This document shows, in pieces, positions 17,825 through 29,062 of a DNA stretch of 64,000 nucleotides. Each line of letters starts with the position of its first letter. Positions within the stretch are counted from its first letter, which is position 1. Source of the DNA: Frigidibacter mobilis (GTDB lineage Bacteria; Pseudomonadota; Alphaproteobacteria; Rhodobacterales; Rhodobacteraceae); assembly GCF_001620265.1 (NCBI RefSeq), contig NZ_CP012661.1, positions 4,477,001 to 4,541,000 on the forward strand. Direction: 5' to 3'. The position numbers and the translations under genes were made by a program. Under the pieces are notes generated by a model. The model saw only the letters and a program-made list of their open reading frames with translations, made no database searches and had not been told where the DNA came from.

Positions 17825-20476
17825 TTACTCCCCCTCCGCCAGCGCTGCCTTCAGCGCGTAGAGCGCCGCCAGCGCCTCGCGCGGGGTCATCTCGTCGGGG
17901 TGTAGCGCGGCCAGCCGCTCCTCCAGAACGCCCGCCTTCGGGGAAGGCGCCGGGGCAGGGGGCGCCGCCCGCACCATGCTGAACAGCGGCAGGTCATCCA
18001 CCACCGCCTGCCGCCGCGCGCCGCCCTCGCGCTCGCCCTTCTCCAGCGCCTCCAGCACCACCTTTGCGCGCTCGATCACTGCGGCCGGCAGCCCCGCCAG
18101 CCGTGCCACCTGCACGCCATAGCTGCGGTCGGCCGCACCGCGCAGCACCTCGTGCAGGAAGATCACCTCGCCCTCCCATTCCTTCACCCGGACGGTGGCG
18201 TTCTCCACCCCCTCCAGCTTGGCAGCGAGTGCCGTCATCTCGTGGTAATGCGTGGCGAAGAGGGCCCGGCAGCGGTTGGCCCCGTGCAGATGCTCCAGCA
18301 CAGCCCAGGCGATCGACAGCCCGTCATAGGTCGCGGTCCCGCGTCCGATCTCATCGAGGATCACCAGCGCTCGGTCATCGGCCTGGTTGAGGATCGCCGC
18401 TGTCTCCACCATCTCGACCATGAAGGTCGACCGCCCCCGCGCCAGATCATCCGCGGCGCCGACCCGGCTGAACAGCTGGCTTACCAGCCCGACATGTGCC
18501 CGCCGCGCCGGCACGAAGGCGCCCGCCTGCGCCAGAAGCGCGATCAGCGCGTTCTGGCGCAGGAAGGTCGATTTGCCGGCCATGTTCGGCCCGGTCAGCA
18601 GCCAGATCGCCGGGGTGCCGCCCTCGGTCAGCGCGCAGTCATTGGCCACGAACGGCGCGCCGCTGCGTTTCAGTGCGCGTTCCACCACCGGATGCCGCCC
18701 CGCCTCGACCACGAAGGCGCGGCTGTCATCGACCAGCGGTTCGCACCAGTCACCCCCGGCCGCCAGATCGGCAAATCCCGCCGCAAGGTCGATCCCGGCC
18801 AGCGCCCGCGCCGCCTCGCCGATCGCCGCGGCCTGATCCATCACCGCGCGTTTCAGGCTGTCATAGAGCCGCTTTTCGATCTCCAGCGCGTGATTGGCAG
18901 AGTTCAGGATCCGCGTTTCCATCTCGTTCAGCGGCAGCGTGGTAAAGCGCACCTGATTGGCGGTGGTCTGGCGGTGGATGAAGGTCTCGTTCAGCGGCGG
19001 CGCCAGCATCCGTTCGGCATGGGTGGCCGTCGTCTCGATGAAATATCCCAGCACGTTGTTGTGCTTGATCTTCAGTGCGGCAATGCCGGTCTGTTCGATA
19101 TACTCCGCCTGCATCCGGGCGATCACGCCGCGGCCCTCGTCACGCAGCGCTCGTGTCTCGTCCAGCTCCGCGTCATGGCCCGGCGCGATGAAGCCGCCAT
19201 CGCGCACCAGCAGCGGTGGTTCCGCCACCAGCGCCGCCCCCAGAAGCTCCACCAGCGGTTCCTGCCCGCCAAGCGCCGCCACGGCCTGCGCCAGCAGCTC
19301 TGGCGCATCGGCGGGCAGGCGCGCCGCGATCCGCGCTGCCTGCTCCAGCCCGGTGCGGATCGCCACCAAGTCACGCGGCCCGCCGCGGTCCAGCGCCAGC
19401 CGGCTCAGCGCCCTGTCGATATCGGGGCAGCGGCGCAGATCCTCGCGCAGATCCTCGCGCAGGCGGCTCTGTTCCAGCAGGAATCGCACCGAAGCCAGCC
19501 GAGCCCGGATCTGGCCCAACTCGCGCGAGGGGGCAGAGATCCGGCGTTCCAGCAGCCGCGCGCCGCCCGCCGTCACCGTGCGGTCGATGGCGGCCAGCAG
19601 CGACCCTTCGCGCCCGCCCGACAGCGCCTGCGTCAGTTCCAGGTTGCGGCGGGTGGCGGCGTCGATCTGCATGGCGCTGCCGGCGCTTTCCTGCACCGGG
19701 GCGCGCAGCAGCGGCAGCTTGCCGCGCTGCGTCAGCTCCAGATAATCGACCAGCGCCCCCATCGCCGACAGTTCCGCCCGCCCGAAGGTGCCAAACGCCT
19801 GCAGACTGCCCACGCCATAGAGGGCACAGAGCCGCTTTTCTGCCCCCAGGCTGTCGAACGATCCGCGCGCCATCGGCGTCAGTGCGGCGCGCAGATCAGA
19901 GACTATTCCTGCACAATCGGCCTCTCGCGTCTCGCTGATCAGCACCTCGCGCGGGGCCAGCCGCGCCAGTTCCGGCGCCAGCCGCACCAGCGGGCAGTTC
20001 ATCACCCGGAACTCGCCGGTCGAGATATCGGCCCAGGCCAGTGCCGCCTCGCCGCGCAGCTCGGCCCAGGCGGCCAGGTAGTTGTGGCGCCGCGCCTCCA
20101 GCAGGCTTTCCTCGGTCAGCGTGCCTGGCGTGACCAGCCGCACAACATCGCGCGCCACCACTGATTTGCTGCCGCGCTTTTTTGCCTCGGCCGGGTCTTC
20201 CATCTGCTCGGCGATCGCCACGCGAAAGCCCTTGCGGATCAGCGTCAGCAGGTAGCCCTCGGCGGCATGGACCGGCACCCCGCACATCGGAATATCCTGC
20301 CCCAGATGCAGCCCGCGCTTGGTCAGCGCGATATCCAGCGCGGCCGAGGCGGCCACGGCATCGTCGAAGAACATCTCGTAGAAGTCGCCCATCCGGTAGA
20401 ACAGCAGCGCCCCCGGATTGGCCTCCCTGATCTGCAGATACTGCGCCATCATCGGCGTGACGGTCGGTTCAGGCAC
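17825..20476 (-). CDS. mutS: DNA mismatch repair protein MutS
   Basis: Recognises mismatches and starts strand-directed repair. The 883-residue product has the mismatch-binding [19 protein letters not shown] motif near residue 24 (Phe-X-Glu equivalent in FYEMF), connector and lever domains, the Walker [14 protein letters not shown] near residue 620, the Walker [16 protein letters not shown], and the [10 protein letters not shown] segment. GTG 20476 is chosen: AGGGAG lies 7 bases upstream and the product begins [14 protein letters not shown] as in relatives. The frame stays open 39 codons further upstream without similarity. No mutL nearby. Confidence 0.95.
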   Translation of the reverse strand: MPEPTVTPMMAQYLQIREANPGALLFYRMGDFYEMFFDDAVAASAALDIALTKRGLHLGQDIPMCGVPVHAAEGYLLTLIRKGFRVAIAEQMEDPAEAKKRGSKSVVARDVVRLVTPGTLTEESLLEARRHNYLAAWAELRGEAALAWADISTGEFRVMNCPLVRLAPELARLAPREVLISETREADCAGIVSDLRAALTPMARGSFDSLGAEKRLCALYGVGSLQAFGTFGRAELSAMGALVDYLELTQRGKLPLLRAPVQESAGSAMQIDAATRRNLELTQALSGGREGSLLAAIDRTVTAGGARLLERRISAPSRELGQIRARLASVRFLLEQSRLREDLREDLRRCPDIDRALSRLALDRGGPRDLVAIRTGLEQAARIAARLPADAPELLAQAVAALGGQEPLVELLGAALVAEPPLLVRDGGFIAPGHDAELDETRALRDEGRGVIARMQAEYIEQTGIAALKIKHNNVLGYFIETTATHAERMLAPPLNETFIHRQTTANQVRFTTLPLNEMETRILNSANHALEIEKRLYDSLKRAVMDQAAAIGEAARALAGIDLAAGFADLAAGGDWCEPLVDDSRAFVVEAGRHPVVERALKRSGAPFVANDCALTEGGTPAIWLLTGPNMAGKSTFLRQNALIALLAQAGAFVPARRAHVGLVSQLFSRVGAADDLARGRSTFMVEMVETAAILNQADDRALVILDEIGRGTATYDGLSIAWAVLEHLHGANRCRALFATHYHEMTALAAKLEGVENATVRVKEWEGEVIFLHEVLRGAADRSYGVQVARLAGLPAAVIERAKVVLEALEKGEREGGARRQAVVDDLPLFSMVRAAPPAPAPSPKAGVLEERLAALHPDEMTPREALAALYALKAALAEGE

Positions 20477-20584
20477 GTGGCACTCCCTTTCGTGACGCCG
20501 GACCCTAGCGGAGCGGGGCGGGCGCGAAAAGACCCTCTGCCCCGCCTCCCCAGGCCTGCGCCGCGCTGCGGCGTGTTGACCCCG

Positions 20585-20613
20585 TTGTGACAAGCCCGCA
20601 AGGGCGCTAGAAC
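20585..20613 (+). promoter_or_regulatory. Possible promoter for maeB
   Basis: TTGTGA (20585-20590) and TAGAAC (20608-20613) are 17 bases apart, 30 bases before the maeB start in the divergent gap with mutS. The match to consensus is moderate. Confidence 0.35.
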
Positions 20614-20643
20614 GCGCAGGCTTGCAGGAGGAGCCAGCCCCAA

Positions 20644-22911
20644 ATGTCCACCAAGACCCGCATCACGCCCGAAGAGGCGCTGGCCTATCACCTCGATCCC
20701 ACGCCCGGGAAATACGAGATTGTCGCCACCACGCCGATGGCCACGCAGCGCGACCTCAGCCTGGCATACAGCCCGGGCGTCGCGGTGCCGGTGCAGGCCA
20801 TCGCCGACAATCCCGAGACGGCCTATGACTATACCGTCAAGGGCAACATGGTCGCCGTCATCTCGAACGGCACCGCGATCCTCGGCATGGGAAATCTCGG
20901 CGCGCTGGCCTCCAAGCCGGTGATGGAGGGCAAGGCGGTCCTCTTCAAGCGCTTCGCCGACGTGAACGCTATCGACATCGAGCTTGATACCGAGGATGCG
21001 GACGAGATCATCAAGGCCGTGAGCCTGATGGGCCCCACCTTCGGCGGCATCAACCTTGAGGATATCAAGGCGCCCGAATGCTTCATCATCGAGCAGCGGC
21101 TGAAGGAAATCATGGACATCCCGGTGTTCCATGACGACCAGCACGGCACCGCGGTGATCTGCGCCGCCGGCCTCATCAACGCGCTGGAGATCAGCGGCAA
21201 GAAGATCGAGGATGTGAAGATCGTCCTCAACGGTGCCGGTGCCGCGGGCATCGCCTGCCTCGAACTGCTGAAGTCGATGGGCGCGCGCCATGACAACTGC
21301 ATCATGTGCGATACCAAGGGCGTGATCTGGCAGGGCCGCACCGAGGGCATGAACCAGTGGAAATCGGCCCATGCCGCGCGGACAGAGGCGCGCACCCTCG
21401 ATGACGCGATGAAGGGCGCCGATGTGTTCCTGGGCGTGTCCGCCAAGGGCGCCGTCACCGCCGAGATGGTCGCCAGCATGGCCGAAAACCCGGTGATCTT
21501 CGCAATGGCGAATCCCGATCCCGAAATCACGCCCGAAGAGGCCCATGCCGTGCGCGCCGATGCCATCGTGGCCACCGGGCGCAGCGACTATCCCAACCAG
21601 GTCAACAACGTCCTTGGCTTTCCGTACCTGTTCCGCGGCGCGCTCGATATCCACGCCCGCGCGATCAATGACGAGATGAAGATCGCCTGCGCCCGCGCCT
21701 TGGCCCAGCTTGCGCGCGAGGATGTGCCGGATGAAGTTGCGATGGCCTATGGCCGCAAGCTTTCGTTCGGGCGCGACTACATCATCCCCACGCCTTTCGA
21801 TCCGCGGCTGATCCATGTGATCCCGCCTGCCGTCGCCAAGGCGGGCATGGACACCGGCGTCGCCCGCCGCCCGATCATCGACATGGCCGGCTATGCGCAA
21901 TCCCTACGTGCCCGGATGGACCCGACCGCGAGCATCCTGCAGGGCCTGCACGCCCGCGCCAAGCGCGCCCAGGCCCGGATGATCTTTGCCGAGGGCGATG
22001 ACCCACGCGTGCTGCGCGCCGCCGTCGCCTGGCAGCGCGCCGGGCTTGGCAAGGCGCTGGTCGTGGGCCGCGAGGCGGATGTGAAGGACAAGCTGGAGGC
22101 CGCCGGCCTTGGCGATGCCAGCCGCGAGCTGGAGGTGGTGAACGCCGCCAACACCCGCCATCTCGACGCCTACCGCGACTTCCTCTACCGCCGCCTGCAG
22201 CGTCAGGGCCTCGACCGCGAGGATATCCACAAGCTCGCCTCGCGCGACCGCCATGTCTTTGCGGCGCTGATGCTGGCGCATGGGCATGGCGATGGCATGG
22301 TCACCGGCGCCACCCGCAAATCGGCGCATGTGCTCGAACTCATCAACCACGTCTTCGATGCGCAGGCCTCCGATGGCGCCGTCGGCATCACCGCCGTGCT
22401 GCACAAGGGCAAGATCGTGCTGATCGGCGACACGCTGGTGCATGAATGGCCCGACGAGAATGACCTTGCCGACATTGCCGAGCGCGGCGCGCAGGTTGCC
22501 CGCGGGCTGGGGCTGGAACCCCGGGTGGCGTTCCTGTCATTCTCGACCTTCGGCCATCCGGTCAGCGAACGCGCCACCAAGATGCACGTCGCGCCGCAGG
22601 TGCTTGATACGCGCGGGGTGGATTTCGAATATGATGGCGAAATGACCGTCGATGTGGCGCTGAACCCGCATCAGATGGCGCATTACCCGTTCTGCCGCCT
22701 GACCGGCCCCGCCAATGTACTGGTGGTCCCGGCGCGGCATTCGGCCAGCATCTCGGTCAAGCTGATGCAGGAAATGGCCGGCGCCACGGTGATCGGACCG
22801 ATCCTGACCGGCGTCGAAAAGCCGATCCAGATCTGCTCCACCGGCTCTACCGTGAACGACATCCTCAACATGGCAACCATCGCCGCCTGCCGGCTGGGGC
22901 AGCTGCGCTGA
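20644..22911 (+). CDS. maeB: NADP-dependent malic enzyme with phosphotransacetylase-like C-terminal domain
   Basis: Oxidatively decarboxylates malate to pyruvate. The 755-residue product is the large two-domain form common in proteobacteria. Residues about 1-425 are the malic enzyme domain ([20 protein letters not shown], and the NADP-binding [12 protein letters not shown]). Residues about 430-755 resemble phosphotransacetylase ([12 protein letters not shown] near the end) but act in regulation, by acetyl-CoA in studied homologues. AGGAGG lies 13 bases before ATG 20644. Its stop overlaps the ribokinase start by 1 base. Confidence 0.95.
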   Translation: MSTKTRITPEEALAYHLDPTPGKYEIVATTPMATQRDLSLAYSPGVAVPVQAIADNPETAYDYTVKGNMVAVISNGTAILGMGNLGALASKPVMEGKAVLFKRFADVNAIDIELDTEDADEIIKAVSLMGPTFGGINLEDIKAPECFIIEQRLKEIMDIPVFHDDQHGTAVICAAGLINALEISGKKIEDVKIVLNGAGAAGIACLELLKSMGARHDNCIMCDTKGVIWQGRTEGMNQWKSAHAARTEARTLDDAMKGADVFLGVSAKGAVTAEMVASMAENPVIFAMANPDPEITPEEAHAVRADAIVATGRSDYPNQVNNVLGFPYLFRGALDIHARAINDEMKIACARALAQLAREDVPDEVAMAYGRKLSFGRDYIIPTPFDPRLIHVIPPAVAKAGMDTGVARRPIIDMAGYAQSLRARMDPTASILQGLHARAKRAQARMIFAEGDDPRVLRAAVAWQRAGLGKALVVGREADVKDKLEAAGLGDASRELEVVNAANTRHLDAYRDFLYRRLQRQGLDREDIHKLASRDRHVFAALMLAHGHGDGMVTGATRKSAHVLELINHVFDAQASDGAVGITAVLHKGKIVLIGDTLVHEWPDENDLADIAERGAQVARGLGLEPRVAFLSFSTFGHPVSERATKMHVAPQVLDTRGVDFEYDGEMTVDVALNPHQMAHYPFCRLTGPANVLVVPARHSASISVKLMQEMAGATVIGPILTGVEKPIQICSTGSTVNDILNMATIAACRLGQLR

Positions 22912-23789
22912 TGATCTACAACCTCGGCTCGATCAATATCGACCATGTCTACCGGGTGCCGCATCTGCCGGCTCCCGGCGAGACGCTGGCCGCTGACAGC
23001 TACACGGTCGGGCTTGGCGGCAAGGGTGCCAACCAGTCGGTTGCCGCGGCGCGGGCCGGGGCAAGGGTGCTGCATATCGGCGCGGTCGGGGCTGAGGGGG
23101 CTTGGGCGCGGGACCGCATCGCCGGCTACGGCGTCGATGTGGCGCAGATCGCCGTACTGGATGTGCCGACCGGGCACGCGATCATCACCGTCGATCCGGG
23201 GGCCGAGAACAGCATCGTGCTATTCCCCGGCGCGAATCAGGCACTCGACCTTGCCGCCGTGCTCGCCGCGCTGGCCGGCATCGGCCCTGCCGATACGCTT
23301 CTGGTGCAGAACGAAACCACCCATGCCCCCGCCGCAGCGGCGCTGGCGCGGGCGCAGGGCGCGCGGGTGATCTGCTCTGCCGCGCCCTTCGACCTTGCGG
23401 CGGTGCAGGCGATGCTGCCCCACACCTCTATTCTCGTTCTGAACGCGATCGAGGCGGACCAGCTTTGCGCTGCGCTCGGCTGCAGCCTCGACCAGGTGCC
23501 GGTCCCTGAACTGCTCGTCACCCGTGGCAGGGACGGCGCCGAATGGATCTGCAACGCCACCGGTGCCCGCGCATTTGTGGCGGCGCTGAAGGTTCAGGCC
23601 GTCGATACCACCGGCGCGGGCGACACCTTTGCCGGCTATTTCGCCGCCGCGCTGGATGCCGGGCAAACCCCGGCGCATGCGCTGACCCTCGCCGCTGCCG
23701 CTGCCGCGCTGAAGGTCACTCGCCCAGGCACCGCCGATGCGATCCCCTCCCTGTCCGAAGTGGCGGATTTCCTGTCGCAGCAGGGCTAG
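22911..23789 (+). CDS. Ribokinase-like PfkB-family sugar kinase
   Basis: Probably phosphorylates ribose or a related sugar at the 5-hydroxyl. The 292-residue product begins [16 protein letters not shown], has the substrate-binding GLGGKGANQSVAAARAG near residue 34, and the PfkB signature DTTGAGDTFAG with catalytic D238. This pattern is closest to ribokinase (RbsK). It starts on the maeB stop (TGATG), so it may be translationally coupled, although the metabolic link to malic enzyme is unclear. No ribose transporter is adjacent. Confidence 0.8.
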   Translation: MIYNLGSINIDHVYRVPHLPAPGETLAADSYTVGLGGKGANQSVAAARAGARVLHIGAVGAEGAWARDRIAGYGVDVAQIAVLDVPTGHAIITVDPGAENSIVLFPGANQALDLAAVLAALAGIGPADTLLVQNETTHAPAAAALARAQGARVICSAAPFDLAAVQAMLPHTSILVLNAIEADQLCAALGCSLDQVPVPELLVTRGRDGAEWICNATGARAFVAALKVQAVDTTGAGDTFAGYFAAALDAGQTPAHALTLAAAAAALKVTRPGTADAIPSLSEVADFLSQQG

Positions 23790-23841
23790 GCTTCCTCCCG
23801 GCGCCCGCCTAACCTGCCGCCAAAGCAGGAGAGCGCCCGCC

Positions 23842-24750
23842 ATGACAGACACAGCCGATCCCGTCACCACCCATCAGGCCGAAGACGATGCCCGCAACGA
23901 ACAGATCCTGATCTGGGTCAACGGCCGCATCGTGCCCAAGGCGCAGGCAATGGTCAGCGTCTATGATTCGGGCTTCATGCTGGGCGATGGTGTCTGGGAG
24001 GGGATCCGGCTCTATGACGGCCGCTGGGCCTTCCTCGATGAACATATCGAGCGTCTGTTCGAAGCGGCCAAGGCCATCGACCTTGATATCGCCCTGACCC
24101 CCGAACAGGTGGCGCAGGCGATCTTCGACACCCAGGCCGCCAACGGCATGCAGACCGACGCCCACGCCAGGCTGATGGTCACCCGCGGCGTCAAGCACCG
24201 GCCGTTCCAGCACCCCTCGCTCAGCCGCTCCGGCCCCACGATGGTCATCATCATGGAACACTCGCGCCCCAAGATCCCGCGCCCGATCCGGCTGGCGACG
24301 GTGCCGCATCTGCGCGGCCTGCCGATGACCCAGGATCCCAAGCTGAACTCGCATTCCAAGCTGAACTGCATCCTCGCCTGCATCGCCGCCGAAAAGGCCG
24401 GCGCGGACGAGGCGCTGATGCTCGACGTGCATGGCTTCGTGAACACCACCAACGCGTGCAACTTCTTCATCGTCCGCAAGGGCGAGGTCTGGACCAGTAC
24501 CGGCGACTACTGCATGAACGGCATCACCCGTGGCAAGGTCATCCAGCTTTGCCGCGACAACGGCATACCGGTGTTCGAGCGGAACTTCTCCCTTGTCGAT
24601 ACCTACTCCGCCGACGAGGCCTTCCTGACCGGCACCTTTGGCGCGCAGACCCCGGTCGGCATGATCGATGGCCGGGTGATCGGTAGCGGCGAAATGGGCC
24701 CGATGACGGAACGGCTCCGCGGCCTCTACAAGGCGATGGTGGCGGCATGA
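23842..24750 (+). CDS. Class IV PLP-dependent aminotransferase
   Basis: Belongs to the branched-chain/D-amino acid aminotransferase fold. The 302-residue product has VYDSGFMLGDGVWEGIRLYDG near residue 35, the catalytic lysine K173 in LNSHSKLNCILA, and the phosphate-binding segment NACNFFIV ... GITRGKVIQL. It differs from IlvE in its N-terminus, and the substrate cannot be told from sequence. ATG 23842 gives the family start. It overlaps the following sulfotransferase-like gene by 4 bases, and this pairing is the main clue to function. Confidence 0.85.
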   Translation: MTDTADPVTTHQAEDDARNEQILIWVNGRIVPKAQAMVSVYDSGFMLGDGVWEGIRLYDGRWAFLDEHIERLFEAAKAIDLDIALTPEQVAQAIFDTQAANGMQTDAHARLMVTRGVKHRPFQHPSLSRSGPTMVIIMEHSRPKIPRPIRLATVPHLRGLPMTQDPKLNSHSKLNCILACIAAEKAGADEALMLDVHGFVNTTNACNFFIVRKGEVWTSTGDYCMNGITRGKVIQLCRDNGIPVFERNFSLVDTYSADEAFLTGTFGAQTPVGMIDGRVIGSGEMGPMTERLRGLYKAMVAA

Positions 24751-25466
24751 TGCGGATCGCCATGTGGTCAGGCCCGCGCAACCTGTCGACCGCGATGATG
24801 TATGCCTTCGCCGCCCGCGGCGATTGCGCCGTCTGGGACGAGCCCTTCTATGCCGCCTACCTCGCCGCCACCGGGCTCGATCACCCGATGCGGGATGAGA
24901 TCCTGGCGGCGCATGAGGCGGACCCGGACAAGGTGGCGGCGGCCTGTTCCGGCCCGATTCCGCAGGAACAGAGCCTGTTTTACCAGAAACACATGACCGT
25001 CCACATGATCCCGGGCATCGACCGCGGCTTCATGCGCGATTGCGTGAACGTGTTCCTGATCCGCCATCCGGCGCGGGTGGTTGCCAGCTATGCCAAGAAG
25101 CGCGAAGACCCCAGCCTCGCCGATATCGGCTTCGTCCAGCAGGCAGAGCTGTTCGATGAGGTTTCGGGTTGGCTGGGCCGCGCCCCGGTTGTGGTGGACA
25201 GTCTCGATATCCGAGCTAACCCACGGCAAATGCTTCATAAATTGTGCGATGCGGTCGACATCCCCTTCACCGAGAAGATGCTGACCTGGCCCGCCGGGGG
25301 CCACCCGTCAGACGGTGTCTGGGCCCCGCACTGGTACGGCGCCGTGCACCGCTCCACCGGATTCGGAGAGCCGGAAGGCCCGCTGCCGGACCTCTCGCCA
25401 GAGTATCAGGCGCTGGTCGACCAGGCCCTGCCGCACCATGAACGGCTGGCGGCTTTCAAACTCTGA
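24747..25466 (+). CDS. Sulfotransferase-like P-loop protein
   Basis: The 239-residue product opens MMRIAMWSGPRNLSTAMMYA, where SGPRNLST resembles the 5'-phosphosulfate-binding loop. It has VFLIRHPARVVASYAK near residue 93, resembling the 3'-phosphate-binding motif of sulfotransferases. Both suggest PAPS or a similar nucleotide as ligand. Whether it transfers sulfate is unproven. The ATGA overlap with the aminotransferase suggests the two products act together. Ends just before a hairpin shared with the convergent SCP2 gene. Confidence 0.75.
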   Translation: MMRIAMWSGPRNLSTAMMYAFAARGDCAVWDEPFYAAYLAATGLDHPMRDEILAAHEADPDKVAAACSGPIPQEQSLFYQKHMTVHMIPGIDRGFMRDCVNVFLIRHPARVVASYAKKREDPSLADIGFVQQAELFDEVSGWLGRAPVVVDSLDIRANPRQMLHKLCDAVDIPFTEKMLTWPAGGHPSDGVWAPHWYGAVHRSTGFGEPEGPLPDLSPEYQALVDQALPHHERLAAFKL

Positions 25467-25478
25467 AAACGCGCGCTT

Positions 25479-25507
25479 TTGGCTGGAACAGAGTCTGTTT
25501 CAGCCAA
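25479..25507. terminator. Hairpin between sulfotransferase-like and SCP2 genes
   Basis: TTGGCTGGAACA (25479-25490), loop GAGTC, TGTTTCAGCCAA (25496-25507) pair over 12 bases with one G-U type mismatch. The stem covers the last codon of the SCP2 gene, so it may serve both convergent transcripts. Confidence 0.5.
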
Positions 25508-25784
25508 TCAGCTTCGCCAGTTTCATTGCTACCGTCGGGTCGCCCGAAACCTTCAGCTTGCCCGTCACTACCCCCGTCATCGGGTTCAGCTTGCCGGTCA
25601 GCAGCTTCACCAGGTTCTCCTCGGTGATGCGGATCGTACAATCCGCTCCCCGGTCCTCGCGGCTCGCCGTGCCATCGGCCAGCACGATCACCCCCGCCGC
25701 GCCACAATCGAATTTCAGCGACCCGGAAAACGGCGTCACCGCCAGTTTCTCGCGCATCTTCTCGGTGATCCTGTCCAGCGCCAT
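25500..25784 (-). CDS. SCP2 sterol-binding domain protein
   Basis: The product of about 94 residues (MALDRITEKMREKL ... FSGSLKFDCG ... GVIVLADGTA ... DCTIRITEENLVKLLTGKLNP ... GKLKVSGDPTVAMKLAKLIG) matches the SCP2 fold, a small hydrophobic-ligand-binding module found alone in many alphaproteobacteria. The ligand is unknown; fatty acids or acyl-CoA are plausible. ATG 25784 begins the conserved part; ATG 25796 (four residues longer) is an equally possible start. The reading frame further upstream is arginine-rich and unlikely to be translated. Confidence 0.8.
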   Translation of the reverse strand: MALDRITEKMREKLAVTPFSGSLKFDCGAAGVIVLADGTASREDRGADCTIRITEENLVKLLTGKLNPMTGVVTGKLKVSGDPTVAMKLAKLIG

Positions 25785-25876
25785 TCCTGCCCCCATGCCT
25801 GCTCGCGGCACCCTGCTGCGGGGCCGGAAAGGGGGCAAGTGTGCCGCTGCGTCACGGGCCTTGCAGCCCACGAAAA

Positions 25877-25902
25877 CGGGCGGCTCCCTGAGGAACCGCC
25901 CG
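25877..25902 (-). terminator. Rho-independent terminator of argG
   Basis: On the minus strand, CGGGCGGTTCC and GGAGCCGCCCG pair around a short TCA loop, followed by TTTTCG, beginning 21 bases after the argG stop. Strong GC stem plus T run. Confidence 0.75.
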
Positions 25903-25922
25903 TAACCATTGCCGCAAATGGC

Positions 25923-27146
<1,224 letters not shown>

Positions 27147-27304
27147 CGGGGCGGCTCCATCGTATTGGGTCAACTGACACGCGGGGTTAGTGGGTTTTTC
27201 CCTGTGCGACAAGCGTTGCGAGCGGGCGGGGCCCGGGCAAATTGTATCGGGCGCAATGCCGGAACGGGCTTGCCAAGCGGCAAGGGCGGCGGCAGGACTG
27301 GCGG

Positions 27305-28552
27305 ATGACCGATTTTCCCGAAAACGCCCGCCTTGCCACGGCAGCCCTGCGCGACCTGTTTGACCCAACCCCCCTGCAGCGGAACGACCATCTGTCGGCT
27401 CGCTACGGCGCCGAGATCTGGCTGAAGCGCGAGGATCTGACGCCGGTGCGCAGCTACAAGCTGCGCGGCGCGTTCACGGCCATGCGCAAGGTGCGCAGCC
27501 ACCAGCCGGGGCAGGGGCATTTTGTCTGCGCCAGCGCCGGCAACCACGCGCAGGGCATGGCCTTTGCCTGCCGGCATTTCGGGGTGCAGGGCACCATCTT
27601 CATGCCGGTGACGACGCCGCAGCAGAAGATCGACAAGACCCGCGCCTTTGGCGGCGACAAGGTGCAGATCGTGCTGACCGGGGATTACTTCGACCAGACC
27701 CTTGCCTCGGCCCAGACCTTCTGCGCGCAGGCGGGGGCGCATTTCCTGGCGCCTTTCGATGATGAGGACGTGATCCTTGGCCAGGCCTCGGTCGCGGTGG
27801 AGATGCTGGAGCAGCTTGGCCGCGCTCCCGATCTGGTGGTGCTGCCGGTCGGCGGCGGCGGGCTGGCGGCGGGCGTGACCAGCTACCTGCGTGAGGTGGT
27901 GCCGCAGGTGGAGTTCCGGTTCGTGGAACCGCTTGGCGGCGCCAGCCTGATGGCGGCGCTGCAGGCCGGCGAGCCGGTGACGCTGAAACGGGTGAACAGC
28001 TTTGTCGATGGCGCAGCGGTGGCCCGGATCGGCGCGCGCACCTTTGCCCGGCTGGCTTGGGCGAGCCCCGATCAGGTGCTGCTGGCGCCCGAGGACCGGA
28101 TCTGCGGCACCATGCTGGAGATGCTGAATGTCGAGGGGATCGTGCTGGAACCCGCGGGCGCACTGTCGGTCGATGTGCTGCCGCTGCTGGCGGAGGGGAT
28201 TGCGGGCAAGACCGTGGTCTGTGTCACCTCGGGCGGGAATTTCGATTTTGAACGGTTGCCAGAGGTGAAGGAGCGCGCGCAACGCTTTGCCGGGCTGAAG
28301 AAATACTTCATCCTGCGGATGCCGCAGCGCCCGGGCGCCCTGCGCGAGTTCCTGGAGATGCTGGGCCCTGACGACGACATCGCCCGGTTCGAGTACCTGA
28401 AGAAATCGGCCCGCAACTTCGGTTCGGTCCTGATCGGGATCGAGACCCGGCAAGCCGACAGCTTTGGCCGGCTGACGGCGCAGCTGGACGCGGCCGGCTT
28501 CGCCTATCGGGACATCACCGATGACGAGGCGCTGGCCGAGTTCCTGATCTAG
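27305..28552 (+). CDS. ilvA: Threonine ammonia-lyase (threonine dehydratase), short form
   Basis: PLP enzyme converting threonine to 2-oxobutanoate, the first step towards isoleucine. The 415-residue product has the PLP lysine K52 in VRSYKLRGA, the phosphate-binding loop [10 protein letters not shown] near residue 180, and a single C-terminal ACT-like regulatory domain ([19 protein letters not shown]). The E. coli-type enzyme has two ACT-like domains and is about 100 residues longer. AGGA precedes ATG 27305. Its end overlaps the convergent Hpt gene by 4 bases. Confidence 0.92.
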   Translation: MTDFPENARLATAALRDLFDPTPLQRNDHLSARYGAEIWLKREDLTPVRSYKLRGAFTAMRKVRSHQPGQGHFVCASAGNHAQGMAFACRHFGVQGTIFMPVTTPQQKIDKTRAFGGDKVQIVLTGDYFDQTLASAQTFCAQAGAHFLAPFDDEDVILGQASVAVEMLEQLGRAPDLVVLPVGGGGLAAGVTSYLREVVPQVEFRFVEPLGGASLMAALQAGEPVTLKRVNSFVDGAAVARIGARTFARLAWASPDQVLLAPEDRICGTMLEMLNVEGIVLEPAGALSVDVLPLLAEGIAGKTVVCVTSGGNFDFERLPEVKERAQRFAGLKKYFILRMPQRPGALREFLEMLGPDDDIARFEYLKKSARNFGSVLIGIETRQADSFGRLTAQLDAAGFAYRDITDDEALAEFLI

Positions 28553-28902
28553 GCGGCGGCGCTACGGTCCTTGATGCTGCAAAACTCGTGAACGCGGGCC
28601 ATGAACTCCTGCCGCGAGGCGCCGTAGCAGGCCAGAATCGCCGCAATGTCGATTTCGGCCCCGCGTCCCGCCGCGGCCTTGCGCTCGCCATCCTGGCACA
28701 GCGCACCGAAGCCGGCGAAGCCAAGATTCCAGGCGCTGCCCTTCAGGAAATGCAGGTCATCCTCGAAACGGGCCGGGTTGGGCGCGGTGCCAAGGCGCAG
28801 CGCCACGCCCTCCACCTCGTCCAGGAACAGGTCGACGACCTCGCCGAGTCCGTCCTCGCCGATTTCAGAGCGCAATTCCGCCACGCGGTCCCAGTCGATC
28901 AT
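28549..28902 (-). CDS. Histidine phosphotransfer (Hpt) domain protein
   Basis: A single-domain phosphorelay carrier of 117 residues. It has the Hpt signature LHFLKGSAWNLGF with phospho-accepting H51, between helices typical of the four-helix bundle. ATG 28902 starts the domain; an upstream in-frame ATG adds 14 unrelated residues. It is divergent from a receiver-PP2C protein and shares with it a 160-base regulatory region holding a full CtrA-type box. The likely role is to shuttle phosphate between an unseen hybrid kinase and that receiver. Confidence 0.88.
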   Translation of the reverse strand: MIDWDRVAELRSEIGEDGLGEVVDLFLDEVEGVALRLGTAPNPARFEDDLHFLKGSAWNLGFAGFGALCQDGERKAAAGRGAEIDIAAILACYGASRQEFMARVHEFCSIKDRSAAA

Positions 28903-28956
28903 CCCACACCTCAGCCATGATGCCCCACACACCAGGGCCACCATGCTCTCGGGCGT

Positions 28957-28971
28957 TTAATGGGAGGTTAA
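28957..28971. promoter_or_regulatory. CtrA-type box TTAA-N7-TTAA
   Basis: TTAATGGGAGGTTAA is an exact match to the alphaproteobacterial CtrA consensus TTAA-N7-TTAA. It lies 55 bases upstream of the Hpt gene and 92 bases upstream of the receiver-phosphatase start, so it could govern both. I saw no other full match in the intergenic regions I scanned by eye. Confidence 0.65.
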
Positions 28972-29010
28972 TCCGGGGCGGGAGCATCGGTTGCTCTCGC
29001 GGCTTCACCG

Positions 29011-29038
29011 GCCATTAACGCAGCGCAGCGCTAATGGC
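29011..29038. repeat. Imperfect inverted repeat upstream of the receiver-phosphatase gene
   Basis: GCCATTAACGC (29011-29021) and GCGCTAATGGC (29028-29038) pair over 11 bases with one mismatch, around AGCGCA. It ends 24 bases before the proposed GTG start, so it may be a repressor operator or an mRNA hairpin in the leader. Confidence 0.4.
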
Positions 29039-29062
29039 GCGGCCGAGGAGGAGCCGCTGGAA

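Noticed and set aside
28991..29062. Start of the receiver-phosphatase at TTG 28991
   Set aside because: No ribosome site precedes it and it would place the inverted repeat inside the coding region; GTG 29063 has GGAGGAG at good spacing.
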